Source: Bin87 sp965204395
GTDB taxonomy: Bacteria; Chloroflexota; Dehalococcoidia; Lucifugimonadales; UBA3495
NCBI GenBank assembly: GCA_965204395.1
Contig: OZ241987.1
Location: 3,906,001 to 3,970,000, forward strand
Reading direction: 5' to 3'
DNA length: 64,000 nucleotides
Each line of letters opens with the position of its first letter. Position 1 is the first letter of the stretch. The notes beneath the pieces are model-generated. The model was given only the letters and a program-made list of their open reading frames with translations. It made no database searches and was not told the origin of the DNA. Below are positions 34,742-42,770 of this stretch, piece by piece. The position numbers were made by a program, and so were the translations under genes.

Positions 34742-35992
34742 CTAAATGATCCCGGCGTCCGAGAGTTCAATAAGTTCGGTTTCGTTCAAGCTGAGCCAAT
34801 CGCCGTACACGGTTTTGTTGTGCTGGCCGACGGTGGGACCCATGTGGCGCAGCGCGCCAGGGGTCTTGCTGAACTTGGGAACCAGGCCAAGCATCCGGGT
34901 ATTGCCGATTTCAGGATCGTCGATTTCCACGATGTCTTCGCGTTCCTGGTAGTGGGGATCATCCATGATATCGGCGCTGTTGTACACCGGCCCCACGACC
35001 CCACCGGCCGGAATGAGTTCGTCCATGATGTCGTCGGTCGGACGACTGTTGAGCCATGACTGGAGGATTTCGTTGAGGGCGTCTTTGTTTTCAAGGCGGG
35101 CGGCGTTGTTGGTGAACCGTGCATCGTCTATGAGGGTGTCGAAACCCATCGCGTGGGCGAGGCCCTCCCAGGTATTCTGTGAGGTGGCGGATAGTCCGAG
35201 CCACCGGTCATCGGCAGTGCGGAAAAGGCTGCGAGGAGCGGCGTCCGGGAAATCGTTGCCGATGCGCTCGCGGATTTCTCCAAGGCGGTCGTAGATGGTG
35301 AGGTGGGGGATGCAGAGGCGGAAGAGTGGTTCAAAGAGGCTGAGGTCGACCACTTGACCAGAGCCGGGTTGGCCGGCCTTACGGTCGGCGTCCCGGCGGT
35401 AGATTGCCATCATGCCGGCCATCGCGCCGAAAACGCCGGCGATCTCGTCGGCCAGCGGCACGGGCGGCAGGTTCGGCGGCGTGTCGGGGAACCCGGTCAT
35501 GCCGATGTAGCCGCTCATGCACTCTGCGATGGTGCCAAACCCTGGCCGATCCTTGTACGGGCCGGTCTGGCCGAAGCCGGAGAAACGGAGGATCACCAAA
35601 CCCGGATTCACCGACGGGTCGTGCAGGTCCGTGGGACCGAGACCCCAACGTTCAAGGGTGCCGGGTCGGAAACCTTCGATGAGCACGTCGGCTTGCGAGG
35701 CAAGACGCTTGAGCAACTCCTGTCCCCTAGAATCCGCCATGTTGAGGGTGATGGACTGCTTGTTGCGCGAGTGCACTTTCCACCACAGCGACACGCCGTT
35801 GTAGAACGGGCCCCAGTTGCGCAAGGAATCGCCTGAACCGGGCCGTTCGACCTTGATGACCTCCGCCCCGAAATCGGCCATCAGGGACGATGCAGTGCCG
35901 CCGGCGACGATGATGGACAGGTCCAGGACGCGAAGGCCATCCAAGGGGCCCTCGCTGGCCGGCGCGGTATTGTCAGCATGGCTCTGGGTCAT
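34742..35992 (-). CDS. CaiB/BaiF (class III) CoA-transferase
   Basis: A 416-residue family III CoA-transferase, third in this window. GLRVLDLSIIVAGGTASSLMADFGAEVIKVERPGSGD and ILRFSGFGQTGPYKDRPGFGT are the CoA and active-site segments. The aspartyl nucleophile region (PVPLADEIAGVFGAMAG) is visible. Its ATG overlaps the stop of a 45-residue zinc ribbon gene. It is distinct from the pair at 12018-14581 and works presumably as a homodimer. The acid substrate is unknown. Confidence 0.9.
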   Translation of the reverse strand: MTQSHADNTAPASEGPLDGLRVLDLSIIVAGGTASSLMADFGAEVIKVERPGSGDSLRNWGPFYNGVSLWWKVHSRNKQSITLNMADSRGQELLKRLASQADVLIEGFRPGTLERWGLGPTDLHDPSVNPGLVILRFSGFGQTGPYKDRPGFGTIAECMSGYIGMTGFPDTPPNLPPVPLADEIAGVFGAMAGMMAIYRRDADRKAGQPGSGQVVDLSLFEPLFRLCIPHLTIYDRLGEIRERIGNDFPDAAPRSLFRTADDRWLGLSATSQNTWEGLAHAMGFDTLIDDARFTNNAARLENKDALNEILQSWLNSRPTDDIMDELIPAGGVVGPVYNSADIMDDPHYQEREDIVEIDDPEIGNTRMLGLVPKFSKTPGALRHMGPTVGQHNKTVYGDWLSLNETELIELSDAGII

Positions 35993-36126
35993 ATCCTTTC
36001 CTTGTCACGGCGATACTGCGCCGGTTTCATGCGGACCAAGCGGCATTGTGGGCAACGCCATTTCTTCTGCTTGTGCGGAGTCCGGGCTTGGACAGCCATC
36101 TTGATGCGACATCGTGGGCAGTGCAT
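35989..36126 (-). CDS. Tiny zinc-ribbon protein, 45 aa
   Basis: A 45-residue basic protein with two CxxC knuckles, C3/C6 (CPRC) and C25/C28 (CPQC), spaced by 18 residues: a minimal zinc ribbon. Lys and Arg are plentiful (RIKMAVQARTPHKQKKW and RMKPAQYRRDKERI), so nucleic-acid binding is plausible. It starts 9 bases after the hydrolase stop and its TGA overlaps the ATG of the CaiB gene as ATGA, so it is in operon and coupled. No strong Shine-Dalgarno box is seen. It is too short for standard gene callers but the motif and overlap make it credible. Confidence 0.7.
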   Translation of the reverse strand: MHCPRCRIKMAVQARTPHKQKKWRCPQCRLVRMKPAQYRRDKERI

Positions 36127-36135
36127 CGCGAGACG

Positions 36136-37020
36136 TTATCGATCGTCGGCCTTGCCGTCCAACCAAGGCTCGATGACGGCCAACACGTCGTCCGGGTATT
36201 CCATGGGCAGGAAGTGGCTGCCCTTGCCCATCGGTTTGACCTCCGCGCCGGGCGCCAGCATCTGGAAATCGCGAACGCCTTGGTCGTCGATGCGCTGACA
36301 ACCCGGATAGTTGGCAAGCAGCAGCAACCAATCGCCGGGCAGGTTTCTCAAATATTTTGCGACCTGCAAGTCATCGCGCATCCCATAGAAGGTGGCCTCA
36401 ACCTCGGGATGGCATTTCAGCTCGGCACGACCATCGTCGAGCAACCGTGTGCCGCCCTCGATGAACTGTTGGTAGGGTTCGTCCTGCCAGTCCTTGAAAG
36501 CGCTACGGGAACGATAGGCGTCAAACATGGCATCCCGCGAGTCCCAAACGGGGCGTTTCATGCGGGTGCGTTCGGCCCGACGGTTCAAATCCTGGGTGGG
36601 AGCGGTAGGCGCGTCGTTGCTGACGCGAGTTTCGACGAGAACGACCGGACCAAAGAATTGCGGATCGATGTTGGCTGCGATGATGGTCGCGAGCCCGCCC
36701 GACGAGTGGCCGATCACACTGGGCCGGGTCAAGTCCATCGAGCCGACGATGGCGGCCAAGTCTTCGCCGGCATATTCAAACCGGTAACCTTTATCGGATG
36801 GATCAGTGTCGCCGTGACCGCGCTGGTCGAACGCCAGAACGCGATAGCGCTCGGAAAGGCGGCGGGCAATTGGCTTCCAGGGCCATGCGCACAGGCCCGT
36901 GGCGTGTAGCATCAACAAGGGAGGAGCGGCTGGATCGCCCCACTCCAGGTAATGGTGATTGATACCATTGGCATGGATGTAGCGGCTTTGCCAATCCGGT
37001 GTGGTCTCGTTCGGGGTCAT
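36136..37020 (-). CDS. Alpha/beta hydrolase
   Basis: A 294-residue alpha/beta hydrolase, first gene of the minus-strand operon that ends in moaC. PLLMLHATGLCAWPWKPIARRLSERYRVLAFDQRGHGDTDPS and the nucleophile elbow GHSSGG are clear; the acid and histidine lie toward the C-terminus (KGSHFLPMEYPD). No signal peptide. The substrate is unknown; hydrolases beside CaiB genes may act on CoA-thioester or ester metabolites. Confidence 0.88.
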   Translation of the reverse strand: MTPNETTPDWQSRYIHANGINHHYLEWGDPAAPPLLMLHATGLCAWPWKPIARRLSERYRVLAFDQRGHGDTDPSDKGYRFEYAGEDLAAIVGSMDLTRPSVIGHSSGGLATIIAANIDPQFFGPVVLVETRVSNDAPTAPTQDLNRRAERTRMKRPVWDSRDAMFDAYRSRSAFKDWQDEPYQQFIEGGTRLLDDGRAELKCHPEVEATFYGMRDDLQVAKYLRNLPGDWLLLLANYPGCQRIDDQGVRDFQMLAPGAEVKPMGKGSHFLPMEYPDDVLAVIEPWLDGKADDR

Positions 37021-37065
37021 GTATTGGCCTTGGGTTAATCGGGTTTTGTAAGAGTCCCGTTATGG

Positions 37066-37071
37066 TATAAT
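37066..37071 (+). promoter_or_regulatory. Candidate -10 box of the nuo operon
   Basis: Perfect TATAAT, 91 bases before nuoA, in the gap between the divergent hydrolase and nuoA. The -35 side is only T-rich (TTTTGT). Confidence 0.4.
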
Positions 37072-37162
37072 GCCGCCGCCCATTTAGCCAGACGGTTTGA
37101 CGCCGCCAAGCCCATCGACTGGCAGGGTAGCCGCTGCTTTGGCGAGGGGGCGAAGCACCGAG

Positions 37163-37549
37163 ATGCTAGAAGATTATTTCGGCCAATACGGACTGATCGC
37201 CATCTTCCTGGCGCTCTCCATAATCGTTCCGTGCAGCATGCTTGGGGCGTCTTACATGCTTTCGCGGTTGGGTATCCGGCCGGTGCGCCCGGACCCGGTG
37301 AAGCACGATACCTACGAGTGCGGTGTGCAGACCATCGGCGGCACCTGGAACCGGTTCCAATTCCGCTACTACATGTTCGCCATCCTGTTCGTGGTGTTCG
37401 ATGTGGAGGTCGTGTTCCTCTACCCCTGGGCGACGAAGTTCCTGACGCTGGAATTGTTTGCGCTGATTGAGATGGCGGTGTTCGTGGGAATCCTGCTGCT
37501 GGCGTGGGCGTACGCCTGGCGCAAGCGCGATTTGGAATGGCAGGGCTAA
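37163..37549 (+). CDS. nuoA: NADH-quinone oxidoreductase subunit A (NuoA-like)
   Basis: A 128-residue membrane subunit of complex I with three membrane helices. The start is ATG 37163 (MLEDYFGQYGLIAIFLAL), with GAGGGGG about 13 bases upstream; an open frame upstream is not supported. KHDTYECGVQTIGGTWNRFQFRYYMFAILFVVFDVEVVFLYPW is the NuoA signature. First gene of the nuo operon. It overlaps or nearly abuts nuoB. Confidence 0.93.
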   Translation: MLEDYFGQYGLIAIFLALSIIVPCSMLGASYMLSRLGIRPVRPDPVKHDTYECGVQTIGGTWNRFQFRYYMFAILFVVFDVEVVFLYPWATKFLTLELFALIEMAVFVGILLLAWAYAWRKRDLEWQG

Positions 37550-37554
37550 ACGGC

Positions 37555-38187
37555 ATGCGGGAGTCAACACATTTCGAACTGCCGTCGGTGGGCGGCCCGC
37601 TGCACAGTCGGACGTGGGAAATTGACCGGTCCGAAGGGCAGTTGGTCAACGACCTGATTGCGGCATCGCAAACGCCCATCGAAGTGCCGGCTATCGAGGT
37701 ACCGGAAGACCTGCAAAGGAATCTGATGGTAACGTCGGTGGACGCGTTGGTGAACTGGAGCCGCAAGTCGGCATTGTGGCCGGTGTCCTTTGGTCTGGCG
37801 TGCTGCGCATTTGAAATGATGGCCACCGCGATGGGTCGGTTTGACATCTCCAGGTTCGGGATGGAAGTGTTCCGCGCGTCGCCCAGGCAGGCGGACCTGA
37901 TGATCGTGGCGGGCACCGTGACGTGGAAAATGGCGCCGCCGATCAAGAGAATCTACGAGCAGATGGCCGAACCGCGTTGGGTGATTTCCATGGGAGTCTG
38001 CGCGACCAGCGGCGGGCCGTACTTTGGCTCGTACAGCGTGGTGCCGGGCGTAGACCACATTGTGCCGGTGGACGTGTATGTGCCGGGTTGTCCTCCGCGA
38101 CCGGATGCCCTCTTGTACGGCATCATGGAACTGCACGAAAAGATCAAGAAATACCGCAACATCGGCGGCGGAAGCTTCAAACCGTGA
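37555..38187 (+). CDS. nuoB: NADH-quinone oxidoreductase subunit B (NuoB)
   Basis: A 210-residue soluble subunit that holds the N2 [4Fe-4S] cluster near quinone. Its ligands are C83/C84 (LACCAFEM), C149 (GVCATSGG) and C179 (PGCPPRP). ATG 37555 is chosen as start, 6 bases after the nuoA stop; an ATG at 37537 that overlaps nuoA is possible. Residues 1-55 form an extra N-terminal part before the conserved core. The stop overlaps the GTG of nuoC. Confidence 0.94.
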   Translation: MRESTHFELPSVGGPLHSRTWEIDRSEGQLVNDLIAASQTPIEVPAIEVPEDLQRNLMVTSVDALVNWSRKSALWPVSFGLACCAFEMMATAMGRFDISRFGMEVFRASPRQADLMIVAGTVTWKMAPPIKRIYEQMAEPRWVISMGVCATSGGPYFGSYSVVPGVDHIVPVDVYVPGCPPRPDALLYGIMELHEKIKKYRNIGGGSFKP

Positions 38188-38627
38188 CCATCGCGGCGAT
38201 ACCCGGCGAAACACTGGCCCGGCGTCTGCAGGAAGCGGCGCCGGATGTCGTGACTGAGTGGGACGAATCATCGGTCTGGATACGACCCGATTCCATCGGA
38301 TCGGTAGCAAGTTTCCTTCACGACGACCCCGATCTGGACTTCGCATTCCTGAACGCCGTCAGCGCGATCGACTTCGTAGAGTATTTCGAACTGGTATATC
38401 ACCTGACGTCGCTGGCCAAGGAACATACGGGCGTGATCCGGAGCAAGGTATACGGGCGGGAGGAGCCAACCGTTGCTTCGGTGGTGGGCGTTTGGAAGGG
38501 GGCAGATTTTCAGGAGCGCGAAATCTGGGACCTGATGGGAATCAAGTTCACCGGACACCCCAACATGAAACGGATCATGCTGTGGGAAGGGTTTGACGGC
38601 CATCCTCTGCGGAAAGATTTCCTTTAG
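38184..38627 (+). CDS. nuoC: NADH-quinone oxidoreductase subunit C (NuoC)
   Basis: A 147-residue peripheral-arm subunit. FELVYHLTSLAKEHTGVIRSKVYGREEPTVASVVGVWKGADFQEREIWDLMGIKFTGHPNMKRIML is the 30-kDa subunit signature. Start is GTG 38184, whose GTGA overlaps the nuoB stop. It is not fused to nuoD as it is in E. coli. The Shine-Dalgarno is provided by upstream coding sequence. Confidence 0.93.
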   Translation: MTIAAIPGETLARRLQEAAPDVVTEWDESSVWIRPDSIGSVASFLHDDPDLDFAFLNAVSAIDFVEYFELVYHLTSLAKEHTGVIRSKVYGREEPTVASVVGVWKGADFQEREIWDLMGIKFTGHPNMKRIMLWEGFDGHPLRKDFL

Positions 38628-38647
38628 GCAAGGCGCGCAGTTCCACC

Positions 38648-39754
38648 ATGACGATTCGCACCGAACCGATGACGGTCAACGTGGGGCCGCAGCACCCGAG
38701 CACGCACGGTGTCTTCAGGGTGCGGATCACTTTCGATGGCGAAGACATTGTGGAGGTGGAGCCGGTACTGGGCTACCTGCACCGGGGCACCGAAAAACTC
38801 GCTGAGGAACGGAATTACGTCCAGGTGGTGACACTGACCGACCGGCTGGACTATACGTCATCGATGATCAACAATCAGGCGTACTGCCTTGCGGTGGAGC
38901 AACTGCTGGGGATTGAACCCCCGCCGCGAGGTAAGTACCTGCGGACACTGGCGGCGGAGTTGCAGAGGATCGCCAGCCACCTGATCGCGGTCGGGTTCTT
39001 CGTGCAGGAACTGGGCGCGTTTGGCACTCCGCTGATGTACACGTTCCGGAGCAGAGAGCGGATCCTTGACCTGTTCGAGATGTTGTGCGGAGCGCGGATC
39101 ACGGTTAGCTACATGCGCCCGGGCGGCGTGTTCTCCGACGCTCCGGCGGATTTCTGGCCGGCGCTGGACCAGTTCCTGGACGATTTCGAGGGCGAACTGG
39201 AAGAGATAGAGAACCTGTTGCTGAATAACGAAATTTTGATGGTGCGGACGCGCGGAGTCAGCCCGCTGCCGGCCGACGTAGCCATCAACTGCTCGGTCAG
39301 CGGACCGGTGCTGAGGGCCAGCGGCGTGAACTGGGACTGGCGAAAGATGGCGCCGTATGACGCTTACGACCAAGTTGAATTCGATGTGCCGGTGGGCAGC
39401 GCGGGCGACAACTACGACCGGTTCTGGGTGCGCATGCAGGAAGTCCGGCAGAGCCTAAGGATCGTCCGGCAGTGCATCGCGCAGATCGAGCCGGGACCGG
39501 TCAGGCTGGAACTGCCGATGGTGTTGCGGGCCGAGCCCGGCGCCCAGGCGTACGGCAGAGTTGAGGCTTCCAAGGGCGAGTTGGGGTTTTTCCTGGTTAG
39601 TGATGGAGGAGTGTCGCCGTACCGGTGTAAAATCCGCTCTCCCTCGCTGATCAATTTGACGATCACTGAGCACTTGCTGTTGGGATGGAAATTGGCCGAC
39701 ATGATCGTGTCGTTGGGCAGCGTTGACATAAACATGGGCGAGGTGGATCGGTAA
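38648..39754 (+). CDS. nuoD: NADH-quinone oxidoreductase subunit D (NuoD)
   Basis: A 368-residue 49-kDa-type subunit that forms the quinone pocket with NuoB. VNVGPQHPSTHGVFR, GYLHRGTEKLAE and SLGSVDINMGEVDR at the C-terminus are signatures; the catalytic His/Tyr residues of the quinone site are in the HPSTHG region and the downstream helices. The length is slightly short of E. coli's separate D module. Its TAA overlaps the nuoH ATG. Confidence 0.95.
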   Translation: MTIRTEPMTVNVGPQHPSTHGVFRVRITFDGEDIVEVEPVLGYLHRGTEKLAEERNYVQVVTLTDRLDYTSSMINNQAYCLAVEQLLGIEPPPRGKYLRTLAAELQRIASHLIAVGFFVQELGAFGTPLMYTFRSRERILDLFEMLCGARITVSYMRPGGVFSDAPADFWPALDQFLDDFEGELEEIENLLLNNEILMVRTRGVSPLPADVAINCSVSGPVLRASGVNWDWRKMAPYDAYDQVEFDVPVGSAGDNYDRFWVRMQEVRQSLRIVRQCIAQIEPGPVRLELPMVLRAEPGAQAYGRVEASKGELGFFLVSDGGVSPYRCKIRSPSLINLTITEHLLLGWKLADMIVSLGSVDINMGEVDR

Positions 39755-41001
39755 TGCGCTGCATTACGACGCCTGAGAACATGTTGAGCCCGGACGGCGT
39801 GTTCGGCGGCAACCCGCTTTTCTACTGGATTTACGGGTTGGCAGCGCACGTTGTCCCTTGTTGGCTGGCGTACGTGATCGCCGGCGTGGTCATCATGCTG
39901 ATCCTGATCAACGCGGTGCTGCTGGGCGCGGCGGTGGTGAGCTGGGGCGAACGTCGGTTGCTTGGCAGGTTTCAGAACCGGGTGGGCCCCAACCGTTGGG
40001 GCCCCTTCGGCGCGTTGCAGCCGATAGCGGACCTGGCCAAACTGATCACGAAAGAGGACATCATCCCTTACGGAGCCGATCGACTGGCGTTCACGGCCGT
40101 TCCGGTGATTATGGTTTCATCGCTGCTGGTGGCGACGGCAGTGATACCGTTCGCCAAGGATGTGGCGCTGGTGGACCTGAACGTCGGCGTGCTGTTCATC
40201 CTAGCCGTCAGTTCACTCACGTCGATAGCGATATTTACAGCGGGCTGGGCCTCTAACAACCGTTACGCGCTGTTCGGGGCGGGCCGCGCGGTAGCGGTGC
40301 TGCTCAGTTATGAGGTCCCGGTGGTGCTGTCGCTGCTGGGCGTGGTGGTAGTAGCCGGCTCGATGTCGCTGGGAGACATAGTTGTTGCGCAGGCGGTTCC
40401 GTTCTTCCTGGTGCAGCCGTTGGCGTTCTTCGTCTTTGTGGCGGGCATGTCGGCGGAATTGAACCGGACACCGTTCGACGTGGCCGAGGCGGAATCTGAA
40501 ATTATCGCGGGGTACCATACCGAGTACAGCGGGATCAAGTTTGCGCTGATACAGGCAGCAGAGTTTGGCGGAGCGTTGTTCGTCTCGGGCCTGATCGCCA
40601 CCTTGTTCCTGGCCGGGTGGGCCGGGCCAGTGGCCGACTGGTTGGGGTGGTTGTGGTTCCTGATCAAGACGTTCATCGGAATTTTCCTGTTTGTATGGAT
40701 TCGCTCGACGTTCCCCAGGCTTCGGTTGGACCAGATCATGGCGGTCTGCTGGAAGTTCCTCATGCCGCTGAGCATCATCAACTTGGCGGCTGTGGTGCTG
40801 GAGGTGTATTTCCTGAGGGATGTGAACGGCGTGCTGAGCACGTCGGATCTCTGGATAATGACGGCGATCAACATCGTGGTGGCAGTGGTCTCGATAGCGT
40901 TTTTCGGGCGGATAATCCGGCAGAAAGTCCGAACCACTTCCCGTACCGCGACGGCGTCGGCCCCAATGGTGCGCGGCGTATCGACTATCGAGGTGGGCTA
41001 G
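39754..41001 (+). CDS. nuoH: NADH-quinone oxidoreductase subunit H (NuoH)
   Basis: A 415-residue membrane subunit with about eight to nine helices that connects the quinone pocket to the proton pumps. ERRLLGRFQNRVGPNRWGPFGALQPIADLAKLITKEDI and FAGMSAELNRTPFDVAEAESEIIAGYHTEYSGIKFALI-type segments (VAGMSAELNRTPFD, AESEIIAGYHTEYSG) carry the conserved charged residues. ATG overlaps the nuoD stop. The C-terminal 25 residues are soluble. Confidence 0.95.
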   Translation: MRCITTPENMLSPDGVFGGNPLFYWIYGLAAHVVPCWLAYVIAGVVIMLILINAVLLGAAVVSWGERRLLGRFQNRVGPNRWGPFGALQPIADLAKLITKEDIIPYGADRLAFTAVPVIMVSSLLVATAVIPFAKDVALVDLNVGVLFILAVSSLTSIAIFTAGWASNNRYALFGAGRAVAVLLSYEVPVVLSLLGVVVVAGSMSLGDIVVAQAVPFFLVQPLAFFVFVAGMSAELNRTPFDVAEAESEIIAGYHTEYSGIKFALIQAAEFGGALFVSGLIATLFLAGWAGPVADWLGWLWFLIKTFIGIFLFVWIRSTFPRLRLDQIMAVCWKFLMPLSIINLAAVVLEVYFLRDVNGVLSTSDLWIMTAINIVVAVVSIAFFGRIIRQKVRTTSRTATASAPMVRGVSTIEVG

Positions 41002-41019
41002 CGCAGGGGAGCAGATGCG

Positions 41020-41604
41020 ATGTACGGACTAGAAATGGCCAAGGGACTGCTGGTGACGCTGACCAATCTTGCACGCAGACCGTTCACCACGTCATATCCC
41101 GAGCAGAGGTTGACTCAGCATCCTCGGTTCAGGGGCGAGGAGTTCACATGGTACGAGGAACGCTGCACCGGATGCGCGTCCTGCGCCAAATACTGCCCCC
41201 TGGGAATCATCAAGATCGTTACATCGCCGAGCGAGACCGCGCCGCTGCAAGGGGACAAGTACCGACTGGAGGTTTTCGATATCGAACTGCAGCGGTGCAT
41301 GTTCTGCGGCCTTTGCGTTGAAGCGTGCCCGTACGACGCGCTGTTCATGGGAAGCGGTTTCGAAGAAGGTCAGTACAAGCGCACCGACCTGGTCATCTCG
41401 ATTGACCGGCTGCGACAAGCCGACAAGCATCCGAGCACCTGGTTCCGCCCGCAGTTGGAGGGAATGGAATATCGACCCGGAGTGAGCCGGCCATTAGGTT
41501 GGAGGGAGGTCGGCCGCGAAAATTGGCGCTGGCATCAGCATGAAAAAGCCGGGATGCGTTTGACCGAGGGCAATACTACTCAAACCAATGAGGACGCGAC
41601 CTAA
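41020..41604 (+). CDS. nuoI: NADH-quinone oxidoreductase subunit I (NuoI)
   Basis: A 194-residue ferredoxin-like subunit that relays electrons from the peripheral arm to N2. It has two CxxCxxCxxxCP motifs: C49, C52, C55, C59 (CTGCASCAKYCPLG) and C93, C96, C99, C103 (CMFCGLCVEACPYDAL). The two [4Fe-4S] clusters are complete. The C-terminal 60 residues are a tail that is longer than usual. nuoJ starts immediately after the stop. Confidence 0.95.
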   Translation: MYGLEMAKGLLVTLTNLARRPFTTSYPEQRLTQHPRFRGEEFTWYEERCTGCASCAKYCPLGIIKIVTSPSETAPLQGDKYRLEVFDIELQRCMFCGLCVEACPYDALFMGSGFEEGQYKRTDLVISIDRLRQADKHPSTWFRPQLEGMEYRPGVSRPLGWREVGRENWRWHQHEKAGMRLTEGNTTQTNEDAT

Positions 41605-42189
41605 ATGTGGTTTGAGCAGGTAGTGTTCTGGGCCTTGGCGGTCGTTGCGATAGGCGGCGCGTTGGGCGTCGTGATGGTCCGCGACCTGTTTCGGGCGGCG
41701 TTGCTGCTCGCGATGGTATTCGTCGCGGTGGGCGGCTTCTACGTGATGATGAACGCCGAATTTCTCGCGGTGGTGCAGATCCTGATCTACGTCGGCGCGA
41801 TCGCGGTGCTGTTCATCTTCGGCGTGATGCTGACGAGGGACGTCCAACAGGGCAACACGCCGAACCGATTGCAGATACCGGCGGCGATGGTGTCGGCACT
41901 TCTCCTGGCGGCGATGGTGTTCACCGCCGTCACGACGGATTGGACCACGCTCGCTGGAGCAGGCTTGGAGAGCAAGTCGCAGGTCGCGCAGACGCAAGCG
42001 GTGGGAATTCCGGATGCCACAGAACTGGCGCGATCAGGTCTGTCGGCGCAAGAGGTGGAGAGCGTCGCCGGCGGCGGATTGGCCGACCTTTTGATTGGTG
42101 AATTTGTGCTGCCGTTTGAGGCGGTGTCGCTATTGCTCCTTGCGGCGGCAATCGGCGGTCTGGCGCTGGCCCGTGGACGTGGGAGGTAG
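41605..42189 (+). CDS. nuoJ: NADH-quinone oxidoreductase subunit J (NuoJ)
   Basis: A 194-residue membrane subunit with five helices. ALGVVMVRDLFRAALLLAMVFVAVGGFYVMMNAEFLAVVQILIYVGAIAVLFIFGVML carries the pi-bulge helix typical of NuoJ. It abuts nuoI with no gap. The soluble loop between helices 4 and 5 (about residues 107-152) is rich in Gly, Ala and Ser. Confidence 0.93.
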   Translation: MWFEQVVFWALAVVAIGGALGVVMVRDLFRAALLLAMVFVAVGGFYVMMNAEFLAVVQILIYVGAIAVLFIFGVMLTRDVQQGNTPNRLQIPAAMVSALLLAAMVFTAVTTDWTTLAGAGLESKSQVAQTQAVGIPDATELARSGLSAQEVESVAGGGLADLLIGEFVLPFEAVSLLLLAAAIGGLALARGRGR

Positions 42190-42194
42190 GGAGC

Positions 42195-42524
42195 GTGTCG
42201 CTGGAATCGATGCTGGTCATAGCCGCCGTCCTGTTCTGTATCGGCTTATACGGCGCGTTGGCGCGCAAGAACTTCATTGCGGTGTTGATGTCCATCGAGT
42301 TGATGTTCAACGGAGTTAACCTGACGCTGGTTGCGATGGGTCGTTGGCTGGCGCCGTACGCTGTGCAGGAAACACTTTCTGCGGTGTTGACCGGCCAAGT
42401 CTTCGCGGTGTTTATCATCACCGTGGCGGCAGCGGAGATTGCGTTGGGCCTCGGTATCGTGTTCGCGATATTCCGCACCAACGAGAGCGTTGACCTTACT
42501 GACGCCGCCGCCATGCGCCACTGA
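42195..42524 (+). CDS. nuoK: NADH-quinone oxidoreductase subunit K (NuoK)
   Basis: A 109-residue antiporter-like small subunit with three helices; the ion-pathway glutamates lie in helix 2 (MSIELMFNGVNLTLVAM) and helix 3 (TVAAAEIALGLGIVFAIF). Start is GTG 42195 with GGAGG 10 bases upstream. Normal length. It is followed by a small DUF2007 gene rather than nuoL. Confidence 0.93.
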   Translation: MSLESMLVIAAVLFCIGLYGALARKNFIAVLMSIELMFNGVNLTLVAMGRWLAPYAVQETLSAVLTGQVFAVFIITVAAAEIALGLGIVFAIFRTNESVDLTDAAAMRH

Positions 42525-42562
42525 CGCAAAAACGGCCTAGCAAAGACACGACGAAATACAAG

Positions 42563-42757
42563 ATGTGGGTTGAATTCAAACGCGCGCCAAATCTGATGGC
42601 CGCAGAGATTTGGAAAGAGGTCCTCGAAGCGGAGGGCTTGCCGAGCCGGATATTGCCCGAGGGCGACATCCGAGACTGGAGTGAGCGCGTACCGTTTCGC
42701 ATCTACGTGCCCAAAGGACGGGAGCACGTAGCGGAAGAGATCGTCCGTAAGTTGTGA
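42563..42757 (+). CDS. Small DUF2007-like protein inside the nuo operon
   Basis: A 64-residue protein of the DUF2007 (putative signal-transducing) type: FKRAPNLMAAEIWKEVLEAEGLPSRI and VPFRIYVPKGREHVAEEIVRKL match the two-alpha, beta fold that resembles a PII-like regulator. It is soluble, and inserted between nuoK (38 bases) and nuoL (13 bases). Function in the operon is unknown; it might regulate or assemble complex I. No good Shine-Dalgarno box. Confidence 0.75.
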   Translation: MWVEFKRAPNLMAAEIWKEVLEAEGLPSRILPEGDIRDWSERVPFRIYVPKGREHVAEEIVRKL

Positions 42758-42770
42758 GGCCTCCCACAAG

